From Oceanithermus desulfurans (GTDB lineage: Bacteria; Deinococcota; Deinococci; Deinococcales; Marinithermaceae): a stretch of DNA of 64,000 nt. A program made the position numbers and the translations under genes. The stretch lies in contig NZ_JACHEZ010000001.1 of NCBI RefSeq assembly GCF_014201675.1, forward strand, positions 186,001 through 250,000, written 5' to 3'. The notes beneath the pieces were generated by a model. It ran no database searches and was not told the DNA's origin. It saw only the letters and a list, made by a program, of their open reading frames with translations. The first letter of the stretch is position 1, and each line of letters opens with the position of its first letter. Shown one piece after another: positions 1 through 9,543 of the stretch.

Positions 1-136
1 CGTCCTTGAAGTTCTTCGCGGTGACGTTGAACAGAGCCACGGCCGCGAACCCGACGAAGAAGCCGATGGTGGCGGCGATGAGGGCCTCGGCGGGGTTGGA
101 CTTGATGCGGTGTTTCTTGAACGCTTCTGTGCTCAC
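1..136 (-). CDS. narK: Nitrate/nitrite transporter NarK-like, N-terminal fragment
   Basis: Only the first 45 codons are in the window; the gene continues past position 1. It starts with GTG at 136, preceded by a GGAGGAGG ribosome site at 143-150. The visible part has a short basic N-terminus (FKKHRIKSNPAEA) followed by the start of a first hydrophobic helix (ALIAATIGFFVGFAAVALF). It lies 21 nt after narI on the same strand. In Thermus the nar operon ends with NarK-type major facilitator transporters that import nitrate and export nitrite, so the identity rests mainly on position. A different membrane protein cannot be excluded from 45 residues. Confidence 0.6.
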   Translation of the reverse strand, partial: MSTEAFKKHRIKSNPAEALIAATIGFFVGFAAVALFNVTAKNFKD

Positions 137-157
137 GGAATGCCTCCTCCTTCTCGA

Positions 158-847
158 CTAGGGGTTGGGCTGGGTGAAACGGCGGCGCACCCAGATCACG
201 ATCTGCCAGGGGCGGGCGACGTACCCCAAGGGTACGGTGATGATGTGCACGAGCCGGGAAAACGGGAAGAGGGCCAGCAGCACCCAGAAGTTGAAGACGT
301 GCCACTGGAAGGCGAAGGGCAGGTCGGCGACGAGCTCGGGGCGGGGGCGCAGCGTCAGGATGCTCGTCAGGTAGGGCGCCATGGTTCCCGCGAACCAGCT
401 GCTGCCGAACCGGTAGGCCAAGGCGGTGTAGAGCCCGGTGAGTACGGAGATGAGCACCGCGAAGAGGACGAGGTAGTCCATGGCCGTCGCGGTGGCGCGC
501 ACCCTGGCGTTGACCAGCCGCCGCCACAGCAGGACGACGAGTCCCGCCAGGGTCCACAGCGCCAGCGCGAAGCCGCTGACCTCGAGCAGGTACAGGCGGA
601 AGAGCGAGGCGTTCCAGGCGTAGATGGCCTCGGGGAAGATCCAGGCGATCAGGTGCACGGTGAGGATGAGGGTGATGCCCCAGTGGAAGGGCAGCGACCC
701 CCAGAAGAGAAGCCGGCGTTCCAGCAGCTGGCTGGAGAGCGCCGAAACCGAGAACGGGCGGTAGGCGTAGCGGTAGAGGGTGACCACCACCGCCACGACC
801 AGCGCCAGGTACGGGAAGATCTCGAAGAGTAAACGGTTCCAGTTCAC
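158..847 (-). CDS. narI: Respiratory nitrate reductase gamma subunit (cytochrome b)
   Basis: Membrane cytochrome b of the NarGHI complex; it oxidises quinol on the outer side and passes electrons through two b haems to NarH. The 229-residue protein has about five hydrophobic helices and the paired histidine regions typical of NarI: FHWGITLILTVH in the second helix region (about residues 54-65) and WHVFNFW...SRLVH near residues 182-202. The GTG start at 847 overlaps the narJ stop by 4 nt (GTGA), which implies translational coupling. Length is usual for the family. Part of narC-G-H-J-I-K. Confidence 0.95.
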   Translation of the reverse strand: MNWNRLLFEIFPYLALVVAVVVTLYRYAYRPFSVSALSSQLLERRLLFWGSLPFHWGITLILTVHLIAWIFPEAIYAWNASLFRLYLLEVSGFALALWTLAGLVVLLWRRLVNARVRATATAMDYLVLFAVLISVLTGLYTALAYRFGSSWFAGTMAPYLTSILTLRPRPELVADLPFAFQWHVFNFWVLLALFPFSRLVHIITVPLGYVARPWQIVIWVRRRFTQPNP

Positions 848-1344
848 GTTTTCCTCCTCTCGGGTGCGGGCACCTGCTGCAGGAGCGCGTCCAGCAGGTG
901 CAGGTAGGGGTTGGTCGCTTCCAGCGCGTGCAGGTCTTTGCGGATGCGGGCGAGGGCGGGCTCGAGAACCTCCAGGAGCTCGGGCAGCGGCTCGTCCGTG
1001 CGGGCCAGGTAGCGCAGCACCGGCACCAGATGGTCGGGCAGCTCGCCCGCGGTGTCCAGGTCCAGCCGGTCCATCGCCTGCTTGAGCCGCGCCAGGAACT
1101 CACCGCGCCGGTAGCTCTCGCCCCAGACGACGTAGCCGATGTAGGGGACCAGCCTGGGGTTCATGTCCAGCGTCGCGGTGTACACCTCCTCCCAGCGGGC
1201 GAGCTCGAGCCGTTTCACCTCGGCCACGAAGCGGGCGAAGGCCTTTCGGGCGGGGCCGGCGGGGGCGCGCTCGAGCTCCGCTTCGAGCGCCTCCAGCAGG
1301 CCTTCCCGGGGGTAGGTGAAGGCGAGCGCCAGGGCTTCGAACAT
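844..1344 (-). CDS. narJ: Nitrate reductase assembly chaperone (delta subunit)
   Basis: NarJ/TorD-family cytoplasmic chaperone, 166 residues, which binds the N-terminus of NarG and promotes insertion of the molybdenum cofactor and iron-sulfur clusters; it is not part of the mature enzyme. The sequence begins MFEALALAFTYPREG and is helical, with the family-like segment TLDMNPRLVPYIGYVVWGE near residues 62-80. It starts 4 nt after the narH stop and overlaps narI by 4 nt. The call rests on both this motif and position between narH and narI. Confidence 0.93.
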   Translation of the reverse strand: MFEALALAFTYPREGLLEALEAELERAPAGPARKAFARFVAEVKRLELARWEEVYTATLDMNPRLVPYIGYVVWGESYRRGEFLARLKQAMDRLDLDTAGELPDHLVPVLRYLARTDEPLPELLEVLEPALARIRKDLHALEATNPYLHLLDALLQQVPAPERRKT

Positions 1345-1348
1345 CGGT

Positions 1349-2860
1349 CTACTCCCCCCTCACCGGAGGCTGGATGTAGCCGAAGCCCTCCTGCCCCTTG
1401 CGCTCGAGCGGATCGTTCCAGGCCTCGATCGAGGCTTCCCGGTGGTAGGGCGGGATGACGAAGCGCTCGTCCAGGGTCGGCTGCGTGGTCAGCCGGTAGA
1501 TGGCCTCGGCCGTCTCCGGGGTCAGCCCCACCTCATCCAGCGCCGCGCGGGTCGCGTCGTTGAGTCCGCCGTCCACGGACTCGGCGCGCTTGAAGATGCG
1601 CACGGCCAGGAGCCGCTTCAGCACCCCTTCGATGATCCCCTCGTTCCCCGCGGAGAAGAGGTTGGCCAGGTAGCGCACCGGCAGGCGCGCCTTGGTGAGG
1701 TCGGCGAAGAGCTCGAACTCGGGGCCGCTGGTGTCCAGCGCCAGGTTGAGGGCGCGGTCCTCCACGACGCTCATCACCGGCGAGAGCGGCGGGATGTAGA
1801 ACATCATGGCCATCGTCCGGAACTCGGGGTGCAGCGGCAGCGCCAGGCGCCACTCCTTGACGAACTTGTAGACCGGCGAGTCCTGGGCTGCCTTGATCCA
1901 GTCGTCGGTGACGCCGTTCTTCTTGGCCGCGGCGATCACCTCGGGGTCGAAGGGGTCGAGGATGGCCTCGAGCTGGGTCTCGACCAGGTCGTGGTCGTCG
2001 ACCATCGCGGCCTCGGGGATGCGGTCGGCGTCGTAGAGCAGCACCCCCATGTAGCGGATGCGGCCGACGCAGGAGTGGGCGCAGGCCGGCGCCTGACCGG
2101 TCTCCAGCCGGGGGAAGCAGAGGATGCACTTCTCGCTCTTGCCCGTCGACCAGTTGTAGTAGACCTTCTTGTACGGGCAGGCGGCGACGCACATCCGCCA
2201 GGCCTTGCACTTGTTCTCGTTGACCAGCACCACCCCGTCCTCGCCGCGCTTGTAGATCGCCCCCGAGGGGCAGGCGGCGACGCAGGCGGGGTTCAGGCAG
2301 TGGTTGCAGATGCGCGGCAGGTAGTTAAAGACCACGCCCTCGATCTCCTCGAGCTGGGCGCGCACCTGCTCGGAAAGCCCCTCCAGGCTGGGGTCGTTGC
2401 GGGCGTAGACGTCCGAGCCGGAGAGGTCGTCGTCCCAGTTGGGGCCGGTTTCGATCTCCATCGGCTCGCCCGTGATCATCGAGACGGGCCGCGCCGTCGG
2501 CTGGTCGTCGCCCTCGGGGGCGGTGAAGAGGTCGCCGTAGCGGAAGGTGAAGGGCTCGTAGTAGTCCTTGAGGTCCGGCAGGGCGGGGTTGAAGAAGAGC
2601 CGGGTCAGGCCCTGGGTCTTATTGTGCAGCCGCAGCGAGAGCCCGCCGCGCCCGTCGTAACGCCAACCCCCCTGGTAGAACTGCTGGTCTTCCCAACCCG
2701 TGGGGTAGCCGGTGCCCGGACGGGTCTCCACGTTGTTCCACCACATGTACTCGGTGCCTTCGCGGTCGGTCCAGAGGTTCTTGCAGGCCACCGAACAGGT
2801 GTGGCAGCCGATGCACTTGTCCAGGTGGAAGAGCATGCTCATGTGGGTGCGTACGTTCAT
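1349..2860 (-). CDS. narH: Nitrate reductase beta subunit, iron-sulfur protein
   Basis: Electron-transfer subunit between NarI and NarG, 503 residues, cytoplasmic face of the membrane. Four cysteine groups are visible in order: CIGCHTCSVACKN near residue 17, CNHCLNPACVAACP near 188, CKAWRMCVAACP near 217, and KCILCFP...CAHSC near 245-265. The tryptophan in place of a cysteine in CKAWRMC is the NarH signature for a [3Fe-4S] cluster; the others would hold [4Fe-4S] clusters. ATG at 2860 lies 10 nt after the narG stop. Length and motifs are normal for NarH. Confidence 0.97.
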   Translation of the reverse strand: MNVRTHMSMLFHLDKCIGCHTCSVACKNLWTDREGTEYMWWNNVETRPGTGYPTGWEDQQFYQGGWRYDGRGGLSLRLHNKTQGLTRLFFNPALPDLKDYYEPFTFRYGDLFTAPEGDDQPTARPVSMITGEPMEIETGPNWDDDLSGSDVYARNDPSLEGLSEQVRAQLEEIEGVVFNYLPRICNHCLNPACVAACPSGAIYKRGEDGVVLVNENKCKAWRMCVAACPYKKVYYNWSTGKSEKCILCFPRLETGQAPACAHSCVGRIRYMGVLLYDADRIPEAAMVDDHDLVETQLEAILDPFDPEVIAAAKKNGVTDDWIKAAQDSPVYKFVKEWRLALPLHPEFRTMAMMFYIPPLSPVMSVVEDRALNLALDTSGPEFELFADLTKARLPVRYLANLFSAGNEGIIEGVLKRLLAVRIFKRAESVDGGLNDATRAALDEVGLTPETAEAIYRLTTQPTLDERFVIPPYHREASIEAWNDPLERKGQEGFGYIQPPVRGE

Positions 2861-2870
2861 CCTGCGCCTC

Positions 2871-5800
2871 CTAGTACTCCGGGCGATCCACGCGACGGAC
2901 GAAGACCCAGGTGTCGCGGTTCACGCCGGTCGGTCCCCAGTAGTTGAAGAAGTAAGTGAACTGGGCGTACCCTCCGTTCATCAGGACCGGTTTCAGGCGG
3001 GCCCGGGTGATTGAGTTGTTCATCCCCGCGCGCTTCTTTCGCAAGGGGGACTTGGGGATGCCCACGGTGCGCTCGGTGGCGTGGTAGACGAAGACCGTAC
3101 CCCGGGGGATGCGCGCCGAGGTGATGGCGCGCTGCACGAAGACGCCGTTGTCGTTGTAGAGCTCGACCCAGTCGTTGTCGCGGATCCCCAGTTCGGCCGC
3201 GTCCTTGTCGTTCAGCCAGATGGGGTAGCCGCCGCGGGACAGCGTCATCATCCGGTGGTTTTCCGAGTAGGTCGAGTGGATCGACCACTTGCCGTGGGGG
3301 GTGATGTAGTTCATCAGCCGCCCCTTGGCCTCCTTCTCGGTCACCTCGGTCTCCAGCAGCATGGTCACGTCGGGGCGGGGCTTGTAGGTGGGCAGGTGCT
3401 CGCCCCAGGCGAGGTAGCCCTCGTGGTCGAGGTAGAAGTGCATGCGCCCGGTGAGGGTGCGCCAGGGGACGAGCCGCTCGACGTTGAGGGTGAAGGGACT
3501 GTAGGCGCGGCCGTCGTTGAGGATCGCCGACCAGGTCGGGGTGGTGAGCTGGCGCCGCGGCTGGGCCACGATGGCGTCGAAGGTGATGCGTACGCTGCGG
3601 TTCTTCTCGCCCAGGTCGGCCAGCTTGAGGCCGGTCTTCTTTTCTTCCTCCAGGAACGCGCGGTAGGCTACCTCGCCGTTCGTCACCGGGTCGAGCCGCA
3701 GGATGGCCTCGGCTACCTGACGGCCGTCCTCCAGCGCGGGGAAGACCCCGCCCAGGACCTCGCTCTTCCGCGGCTGGTGCTCTTTGAGGGCCCGGTACTC
3801 CTCGGCCACCGGGATCTTGAGGCCGTGGGCGGCGACGCCGTTCTTCTCGAGCGCGGGCCCCAGCGAGGCCATGCGCTCGTAGATCTCGGTGTAGCGCCGC
3901 TCAACCACCCGGAACTTGGGCATCGTCTTCCCCGGGACGGCCTCGACCTCGCCCTTCCACCAGTCGCGGACCTCGGTCTGCGCCAGCTCGTCCGGGGTGT
4001 CGTGCTGCAGCGGCAGCATGACCACGTCCTTGACCGGCTCGGGCAGGTGGGTCCGGGCCAGCTCGGCCACCTTCTTGGCAAAAAGACTGTAGATCTCCCA
4101 GTCCGGCTTCGACTCCCAGACGGGCGGCACCGCCGGCTGCATCGGGTTCACGAAGGTGTGCATGTCGGTGGTGTTGAGGTCGTGCTTCTCGTACCAGCTC
4201 GCCGCCGGAAGGACCAGGTCGGAGTAGAGGGCGCTGGTGTCCATGCGGAAGTTGAGATCGACCACGAGGTCGAACTTGCCCTCCGGTGCGGGTTCGCGGA
4301 ACGCGACCTCGTGCACCTCGTCCTTGGCCCACTCCTGCGCGACCGCGTTCGAGTGGGTGCCCAGGTAGTGGCGCAGCATGAACTCGTGCCCCTTCATGCT
4401 GGTGCCGATGGCGTTGCCGCGCCAGATGAACCAGACCCGCGGCCAGTTCTCGGGGGCGTCGGGGTCCTCGACGGCGAACTTGAGCTCGCCCTTCTTGAGC
4501 TTCTCCACCACGTAGCCGACGATCTCGGCCTCGCTCCGGGCCCCGGCCGCCTCGGCCTCGCGCGCCAGCTCGAGCGAGTTGCGGTTGAACTGGGGGAAGA
4601 AGGGCAGCCAGCCGCGCTTGACCGCGCGGATCTGGTGGTCGATCGTGTGGTGCTCGTTGGCGCCGGGCGTCTTGTCGTAGTCCTTGGAGCCGCGTTCGTA
4701 GCGCCACTGATCGGTGTGGACGTAGTGGAAGCTCGGGGTGTTCTGGTGCCGCGGGGGCATTCCCCAGTCGAGCGCGAAGGCGATCGAGCCCCAGGAGGCC
4801 TGGTTGGCCACCTTCTCCTGCCCCACGTAGTGGGCGAGCCCGCCGCCGTTCTTGCCCACGGCGCCGGTCAGCATCAGGCCCACGATGCCGGCCCGGTACA
4901 TCAGGTTGTTGTGGTACCAGTGGTTGACGCCGGCCCCGATGATGATCAGGTTCTTACCCCCGGTCTTGAGGCCGTTCTCGGCCCAGGCGCGCGCGAAGCG
5001 CAGCACCGTGTCGCGGTGGATCCCGGTGTAGGCCTCCTGCCAGGCGGGGGTGTAGGGCTGGGGGTCGTCGTAGCCTTCGGGGTACTCCCCGGGCAGGCCC
5101 CGGCCGACCCCGAACTGGGCCATGAGCAGGTCGAAGACGGTGGCCACCGTCACCCGCCCGCGGCGGGTCTGGACGTGGCGGACGGGCACGCCCCGCTGGA
5201 GCGTGCGCTCGCCGGCGAAGTCGTCGAAGGCGAGCTGCTGCACCTCGTCGTGGCGTTCCAAGAAGGAGAGCTCGGGCTCGATCGGCGCCCCGGTCTTGCC
5301 GTCCTTCATCTCCAGGTTCCACTTGCCCTTTTCCTTCTCGGCCCAGCGGTAGCCGATGCTGCCCTGGGGCATGCTCGGTCCGCGCTCGCGGTCCCAGACG
5401 AGCAGCTTCCACTCGTTGTGTTCGACGTCGGCGTAGCCTTCGAGCTCGGCGGCGCGGAGGTAACGGTACGGCCGGCCGTCGCGCACCTCGACGAGGAAGG
5501 GGGCGTCGCTGTAGGTCTTGAGGTAGTGGTTGAACTCGGGGGTCTCGCGGTCGGCGTAGTACTCCTTGAGCAGGACGTGGTCCACCGCCATCCAAAAGGC
5601 GCCGTCCTGGCCCGGGTTGGTGGGAACCCACCAGTCGGCGTACTTGGCGACCTGGGAGAAGTCGGGGCTGAAGACGGTGAGCTTCGCGCCGGCGTGCCGC
5701 ACCTCGGAGATGAAGTGGGTGTCGGGGGTGCGGGTCATGTTGAGGTTCGAGCCCATCACCGCGATGAAGCGGCTGTTGTACCAGTCGGCGGACTCGTTGA

Positions 5801-6464
5801 CGTCGGTCTGTTCGCCGAAGATCTCCGGCGACGCGGGCGGCAGGTCGCAGTACCAGTCGTAGAAGCTGAGGATGGTGCCGCCCAGGTGCGACAGGAAGCG
5901 GCTGCCCGCGGCGTAGCTGACCTGGCTCATCGCCGGGATCGGAGAAAAGCCCACCACCCGGTCGGGGCCGTACTTCTTGATCGTGTGCACCGTGCTGGCG
6001 GCGACGATCTCCAAAGCCTCCTCCCAGGTGATCCGGCGGAAGCCCCCTTTGCCGCGGGCTTGCTGGTAGCGGCGGCGCTTCTCGGGGTCGGACTGGATCG
6101 CCGCCCAGGCCTCCACCGGATCCGCGTGCTGCTTCTTCGCCTCGCGCCAGAGGTCGACGAGCGCGCCCCGGGCGAAGGGGTACTTCACCCGGATGGGGCT
6201 GTAGAGGTACCAGGAGTAGCTGATGCCCCGCTGGCAGCCGCGCGGCTCGTAAGGAGGCAGCCCCTCCTCGAGCAGAGGGTAGTCGGTGGCCTGCAGCTCC
6301 CAGGTGACGATCCCGTCCTTGACGTAGACCTCCCAGCTGCAGCTGCCGGTGCAGTTCACCCCGTGGGTGGTGCGCACCCGCTTGTCGTGCTGGTGGCGGT
6401 TGCGGTAGAACTCCTCCCACTTGCGTTCCGCTGGGGACTCGAGCTCTTTGATCCAGTCCTTCAT
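2871..6464 (-). CDS. narG: Nitrate reductase alpha subunit, molybdopterin catalytic subunit
   Basis: Reduces nitrate to nitrite at a Mo-bis-MGD centre. The protein has 1197 residues. H34, C38, C42 and C77 form the His-Cys3 ligand set of the FS0 [4Fe-4S] cluster (HGVNCTGSC and GCQRG). The segment [14 protein letters not shown] contains the aspartate that ligates molybdenum in NarG. No Tat signal is present, as expected for a cytoplasm-facing NarG. The reading frame is open upstream to 6578, but ATG at 6464 is the better start: it matches the NarG N-terminus, has GAGGAGGA just upstream, and overlaps the narC stop as ATGA. Confidence 0.98.
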   Translation of the reverse strand: MKDWIKELESPAERKWEEFYRNRHQHDKRVRTTHGVNCTGSCSWEVYVKDGIVTWELQATDYPLLEEGLPPYEPRGCQRGISYSWYLYSPIRVKYPFARGALVDLWREAKKQHADPVEAWAAIQSDPEKRRRYQQARGKGGFRRITWEEALEIVAASTVHTIKKYGPDRVVGFSPIPAMSQVSYAAGSRFLSHLGGTILSFYDWYCDLPPASPEIFGEQTDVNESADWYNSRFIAVMGSNLNMTRTPDTHFISEVRHAGAKLTVFSPDFSQVAKYADWWVPTNPGQDGAFWMAVDHVLLKEYYADRETPEFNHYLKTYSDAPFLVEVRDGRPYRYLRAAELEGYADVEHNEWKLLVWDRERGPSMPQGSIGYRWAEKEKGKWNLEMKDGKTGAPIEPELSFLERHDEVQQLAFDDFAGERTLQRGVPVRHVQTRRGRVTVATVFDLLMAQFGVGRGLPGEYPEGYDDPQPYTPAWQEAYTGIHRDTVLRFARAWAENGLKTGGKNLIIIGAGVNHWYHNNLMYRAGIVGLMLTGAVGKNGGGLAHYVGQEKVANQASWGSIAFALDWGMPPRHQNTPSFHYVHTDQWRYERGSKDYDKTPGANEHHTIDHQIRAVKRGWLPFFPQFNRNSLELAREAEAAGARSEAEIVGYVVEKLKKGELKFAVEDPDAPENWPRVWFIWRGNAIGTSMKGHEFMLRHYLGTHSNAVAQEWAKDEVHEVAFREPAPEGKFDLVVDLNFRMDTSALYSDLVLPAASWYEKHDLNTTDMHTFVNPMQPAVPPVWESKPDWEIYSLFAKKVAELARTHLPEPVKDVVMLPLQHDTPDELAQTEVRDWWKGEVEAVPGKTMPKFRVVERRYTEIYERMASLGPALEKNGVAAHGLKIPVAEEYRALKEHQPRKSEVLGGVFPALEDGRQVAEAILRLDPVTNGEVAYRAFLEEEKKTGLKLADLGEKNRSVRITFDAIVAQPRRQLTTPTWSAILNDGRAYSPFTLNVERLVPWRTLTGRMHFYLDHEGYLAWGEHLPTYKPRPDVTMLLETEVTEKEAKGRLMNYITPHGKWSIHSTYSENHRMMTLSRGGYPIWLNDKDAAELGIRDNDWVELYNDNGVFVQRAITSARIPRGTVFVYHATERTVGIPKSPLRKKRAGMNNSITRARLKPVLMNGGYAQFTYFFNYWGPTGVNRDTWVFVRRVDRPEY

Positions 6465-7249
6465 GCTTTCCTCCTCAAGAGACGATCGCGGTAGCTCTCC
6501 CGCTGCCGGGGCCAGAAGGGGAACAGGACGAGGAACAGCAGCAGCGTGCCCAGCGCCCCCAGGCCTGCGAACCGCCAACCGCGCGCGGCGGGCGCGGGCG
6601 CGCCGCTGCCGGAGGCGAGGAAGGCGGCCACGTCGCGCGCCTCCTCCGGGGTGAGGGGGCGGTCGCCATAGAGCGAACGCATCACCTTAAAGCCCGGGCG
6701 CTCGAGCAGCTGGGCGAGGCCCGCTCCGAACCGCGCGCCCGCGTCGCTGAGGTCGGGGCCCAGGGTGCCCCCGCCGAGGGCGCCGGTGCCGGGGGCGTCG
6801 TGGCAGGCGACGCAGGGCGTGGCGCCGCGTGCGAAGCGGCGCTTCCCCAGGAAGTAGGCACGGCCCGCCTCAGGGTCGCCGGCCGCCGCGGCCGCCGTAG
6901 TTCCGGGCCCGGGCGCCGGGGCTGCTCCCACCGCCGCCAGACGGCCGGCCACGTACCCGGCCAGCGCCTCCACGTCGGCGTCCGAGAGCTGTGCGAAGGG
7001 GGGCATGCTGCCGCTATAGGTCCGGTCGCCCACGGTGAGCGGTCCGCTCAGCCCGTTGCGGACGACGCGCGCCACGTAGGCGGCGTCCGCGGCCCGCGGG
7101 TTGCCCGCCAGCGGCGGGAAGACCCCGGCCACGCCCTCGCCTCCGGGGCCGTGGCAGGATGCGCAGTTTTGCGCGTACAGTTCGGCTCCACCCGCCCAGG
7201 CTGCGCCGGCGAGCCACAGCAACGACGCCAAGACCAGCGTTTTTCGCAT
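6461..7249 (-). CDS. narC: Dihaem cytochrome c of the nitrate reductase operon (NarC-like)
   Basis: Exported, membrane-tethered dihaem cytochrome c of 262 residues, first gene of the nar operon. Residues 1-19 form a signal peptide. Haem sites are C29-A-S-C-H33, with a SMPPF methionine near 82, and C146-V-A-C-H150. A hydrophobic C-terminal helix lies near residues 222-246, followed by arginine-rich residues. In Thermus, NarC is needed for active membrane nitrate reductase and donates electrons to it. The ATG at 7249 has GAGGAGGTG upstream. The stop overlaps narG by 4 nt. Confidence 0.9.
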   Translation of the reverse strand: MRKTLVLASLLWLAGAAWAGGAELYAQNCASCHGPGGEGVAGVFPPLAGNPRAADAAYVARVVRNGLSGPLTVGDRTYSGSMPPFAQLSDADVEALAGYVAGRLAAVGAAPAPGPGTTAAAAAGDPEAGRAYFLGKRRFARGATPCVACHDAPGTGALGGGTLGPDLSDAGARFGAGLAQLLERPGFKVMRSLYGDRPLTPEEARDVAAFLASGSGAPAPAARGWRFAGLGALGTLLLFLVLFPFWPRQRESYRDRLLRRKA

Positions 7250-7267
7250 CGTGCACCTCCTCAGCCC

Positions 7268-7333
7268 ACGCTAAGGAGGCGGCCTTCCCCCGGGTTTCCG
7301 CGTAGGGGACAAATGTCCCGGTAGCGGTATAGT
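7268..7333. promoter_or_regulatory. Divergent nar/regulator control region with 14-bp palindrome
   Basis: The 90-bp gap between narC and the regulator gene holds a perfect-armed inverted repeat at 7306-7319, GGGACA-AA-TGTCCC. On the minus strand a -10 box TAGCGT (7268-7273) would start narC mRNA near 7261, with no recognisable -35, as expected for an activated promoter; the palindrome is centred about 51 bp upstream. On the plus strand TATAGT (7328-7333) lies 6 nt before the regulator ATG, and the palindrome covers its -35 zone. The layout suggests one site that activates nar and represses the regulator. The binding protein is inferred. Confidence 0.6.
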
Positions 7334-7339
7334 TGAAGC

Positions 7340-9268
7340 ATGCCGCTCCGACGCATTCGCCTCGACCAAAACGGGCGAATCGTCCAGGCCAGCGAGCGCG
7401 CCCTCGCGCTCTTGGAGCTGGAGCCCGAGGCGGCGCTGGGCCGCTACTGCTGGGAGGTGGTCCGGGGCACGGACGACTTCGGCCGCCCCGTCTGCGCCCG
7501 CTGCCCGGTGCTCGCCCGTCTGCGCGGCGGCGCCTACGAGGCCGAGGTGCGGCTGCGGGTGCGCGGGCAGCGGCTGCGCTGCCAGGCGATCGTTCAGGAC
7601 TCCGGTGTCCAGGTCGTGCTCGACGAACGCCGGCGACCGAAGCTGGGCGAGGTGCTCTTCTCGCTTTCCTGGGCCACCCAGCGCATGGTCGACGAGCCGA
7701 TGCGTTTCTTCCAGACCGCGGAGCTGTTCCTGGGAAAGCTGCGCCGGGCCGCGGGCATGGACGCCGCGGAGCTCTTTCTCGCCGATCCCGAGCACAAGTA
7801 CCTCATCCTCACCGCCCTCGACGCGGAAAACCGTTCCGCCTTCCTCGAGCGCCCCTGGTTCGCCCTGGGGGAGGGGTACCCCGGCATCGTGGCCGTGGAC
7901 CGCTCCCCCCTGGTCACGCACCGCCTGGACGAGGACGAGCGGTACCTGCGTCTCAAGGTGAAGGAGGCGGGCTACCGCACCTACCTGGTCTTTCCGCTGG
8001 AGCTGCCGCAGGGGGTCATCGGGGTGCTGAACCTGGCCAGCAAGGATGCGAACGCCGACGAGAGCGCGGCGCTCGAGCTGCTCGAGGCGGTGGCCCCGGT
8101 CGTGGCCGCGGGCGTTTACAGCGTGCTCACCAGCATGGGCGAGCGCCAGCTGCTGGCGCTGTTGCGCCAGAGCCGGCTGAGCGACCGGGCCGGCGATGCG
8201 GTCATCGAGTCGTTGCTGCGGTCCGCGATGGCGTTCTCCGGGGCCAAGGCGGCCCAGTACAAGGATCGGTCGGGCCACCGCGTCGCCGTTCCCGCGCAGC
8301 TGGTGGTGAACTGCGACCGCGAGGACTGCCCGGTCTGGATCGGCGAACCCTACGCGGTGCGGGCGGGGGGCCGCCCCTGCCCCTGGGTGGAGGAGGGCCG
8401 GCCGCGCTACTGCCTCCCCGTGGTCGTCCAGGGCGAGGTGGTGGCCGTGGAGTCCATCTTCTTCTCGCGCGTGCCCAGGCCGCAGACGCGGGCGATGGCC
8501 CCGTTGCTGTGGCTGCAGCGCATGGCCTGGCAGTTGCTCGCCCCGCGCGCGGCGACGGCGGAGGACCCGCCCCCCGCGCCCCGTCTCGAGGTCCGGGCGC
8601 TGGGGGCGCTGTCCGTAAGGATCCAGGGCGAAGCGCTGCCGCCGCAGCGGTTCCAAACGCTGCCCTGGCGACTGTTCAAGCTCTTTCTCGCCCACCCCGA
8701 ACGGGTGCAGACCCCCGAGGAGATCGCCGAGGCGCTTTGGCCCGACCTCGACCCCGCCTACGCCGCCCGCCGGGTGGCGCGGGTGGTGCACGAACTGCGG
8801 AAGCAGATCGAGCCCGACGCGGGCTCGCCGCAGATGCTGCGTTCGGTGGAGGGGGGCTACCTCTTCCGCTTCACCGAGGGGTACGCCTACGACGTGGAGC
8901 GCTTCGAGGCGCTGATCCGGGAGGCCGACGACCAGGACGACGAGGGCCGGGCGCTGGCCGGCTACCTGGCCGCGCTCGACCTGTTCCGCGGCGAGTTCCT
9001 GGCCGACGAGCCCTATGCGGACTGGGTCGAGGCGGAACGCGCCTACCTGCGCGCGCTGGCCGTTCGCGCGGGGGAGCGGGCGGGCGAACTGCTGGAGGCG
9101 ATGGGTCAGGAGAAGGCTTCGCTCTCGCTCTACCGCCGGTTGATCGCGATCGACCCCAGCGACCCCTACCTCTACGACCGCCTGGCGGCGGTGCTGCGTT
9201 CGATGGGGTTCGAGGCGCGCGCCCGCGAGATCGAGCTGCGCAAGCAGACCTTGCTCGCGGGGGAGTGA
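7340..9268 (+). CDS. PAS/GAF sensor with SARP-like DNA-binding C-terminus (DnrS-like)
   Basis: 642 residues. Residues 1-95 look like a PAS-type sensor with C37, C52, C55 and C81. Residues 105-265 form a GAF-like domain (LGEGYPGIVAVD, YLVFPLELPQGVIGVLNLAS). A second cysteine cluster follows (C325, C330, C347, C358), which could hold metal, haem or a redox switch. From about 415 a winged-helix module is visible (LEVRALGALSVRI; PEEIAEALWPD; VVHELRKQIEP), followed by a helical BTAD-like tail as in SARP regulators. It is divergent from narC and probably leaderless (TATAGT, 6 nt before ATG). In Thermus, DnrS/DnrT control nar; equivalence to DnrS is inference. Confidence 0.7.
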   Translation: MPLRRIRLDQNGRIVQASERALALLELEPEAALGRYCWEVVRGTDDFGRPVCARCPVLARLRGGAYEAEVRLRVRGQRLRCQAIVQDSGVQVVLDERRRPKLGEVLFSLSWATQRMVDEPMRFFQTAELFLGKLRRAAGMDAAELFLADPEHKYLILTALDAENRSAFLERPWFALGEGYPGIVAVDRSPLVTHRLDEDERYLRLKVKEAGYRTYLVFPLELPQGVIGVLNLASKDANADESAALELLEAVAPVVAAGVYSVLTSMGERQLLALLRQSRLSDRAGDAVIESLLRSAMAFSGAKAAQYKDRSGHRVAVPAQLVVNCDREDCPVWIGEPYAVRAGGRPCPWVEEGRPRYCLPVVVQGEVVAVESIFFSRVPRPQTRAMAPLLWLQRMAWQLLAPRAATAEDPPPAPRLEVRALGALSVRIQGEALPPQRFQTLPWRLFKLFLAHPERVQTPEEIAEALWPDLDPAYAARRVARVVHELRKQIEPDAGSPQMLRSVEGGYLFRFTEGYAYDVERFEALIREADDQDDEGRALAGYLAALDLFRGEFLADEPYADWVEAERAYLRALAVRAGERAGELLEAMGQEKASLSLYRRLIAIDPSDPYLYDRLAAVLRSMGFEARAREIELRKQTLLAGE

Positions 9269-9274
9269 GGCGGC

Positions 9275-9541
9275 TCAGCGCTCGTCGAACTCGTTGGGAG
9301 GATAGTCGCTTTGAATGTGGTCCACCTTGAGCGTGGCCCCCACCCACTCGCGGATCAGCTCGTCGTAGAGATCGGGGCTGATCTCGGGCTTCAGCGCCTC
9401 GATGGTGGCGCGCGCCTGCTCGAGGATTTCTTCGGCCTCGTCGAAGTCGCGGTCCTTGACCGCCTTTTCCTCGGCGTGGACCAGCATGGTGCGGAAGAGC
9501 GTCAGGTTGTCGAGGACGGAAAGCGATTCGTGTTCGCTCAC
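9275..9541 (-). CDS. Conserved small acidic helical protein, function unknown
   Basis: 88 residues from a GTG at 9541. Highly charged and apparently all-helical (AEEKAVKDRDFDEAEEILEQ), with no signal peptide, membrane helix or cysteine. It starts 2 nt after the stop of the hydrolase gene and ends 6 nt from the convergent regulator gene. The frame remains open further upstream, but that stretch is the antisense shadow of the hydrolase, so the GTG beside the hydrolase stop is preferred. I do not recognise a family. Confidence 0.65.
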   Translation of the reverse strand: MSEHESLSVLDNLTLFRTMLVHAEEKAVKDRDFDEAEEILEQARATIEALKPEISPDLYDELIREWVGATLKVDHIQSDYPPNEFDER

Positions 9542-9543
9542 GG

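Noticed and set aside
3081-6494. 1137-codon plus-strand open frame opposite narG
   Set aside because: Its text is valine/glycine/arginine/leucine-rich antisense of a clear narG with all ligands present; long antisense frames are expected at this GC content.
6465-6578. N-terminal extension of narG to 6578
   Set aside because: It would overlap narC by over 100 nt, and the extra residues are Pro/Ala/Arg shadow text; the 6464 start has a ribosome site and matches the family.
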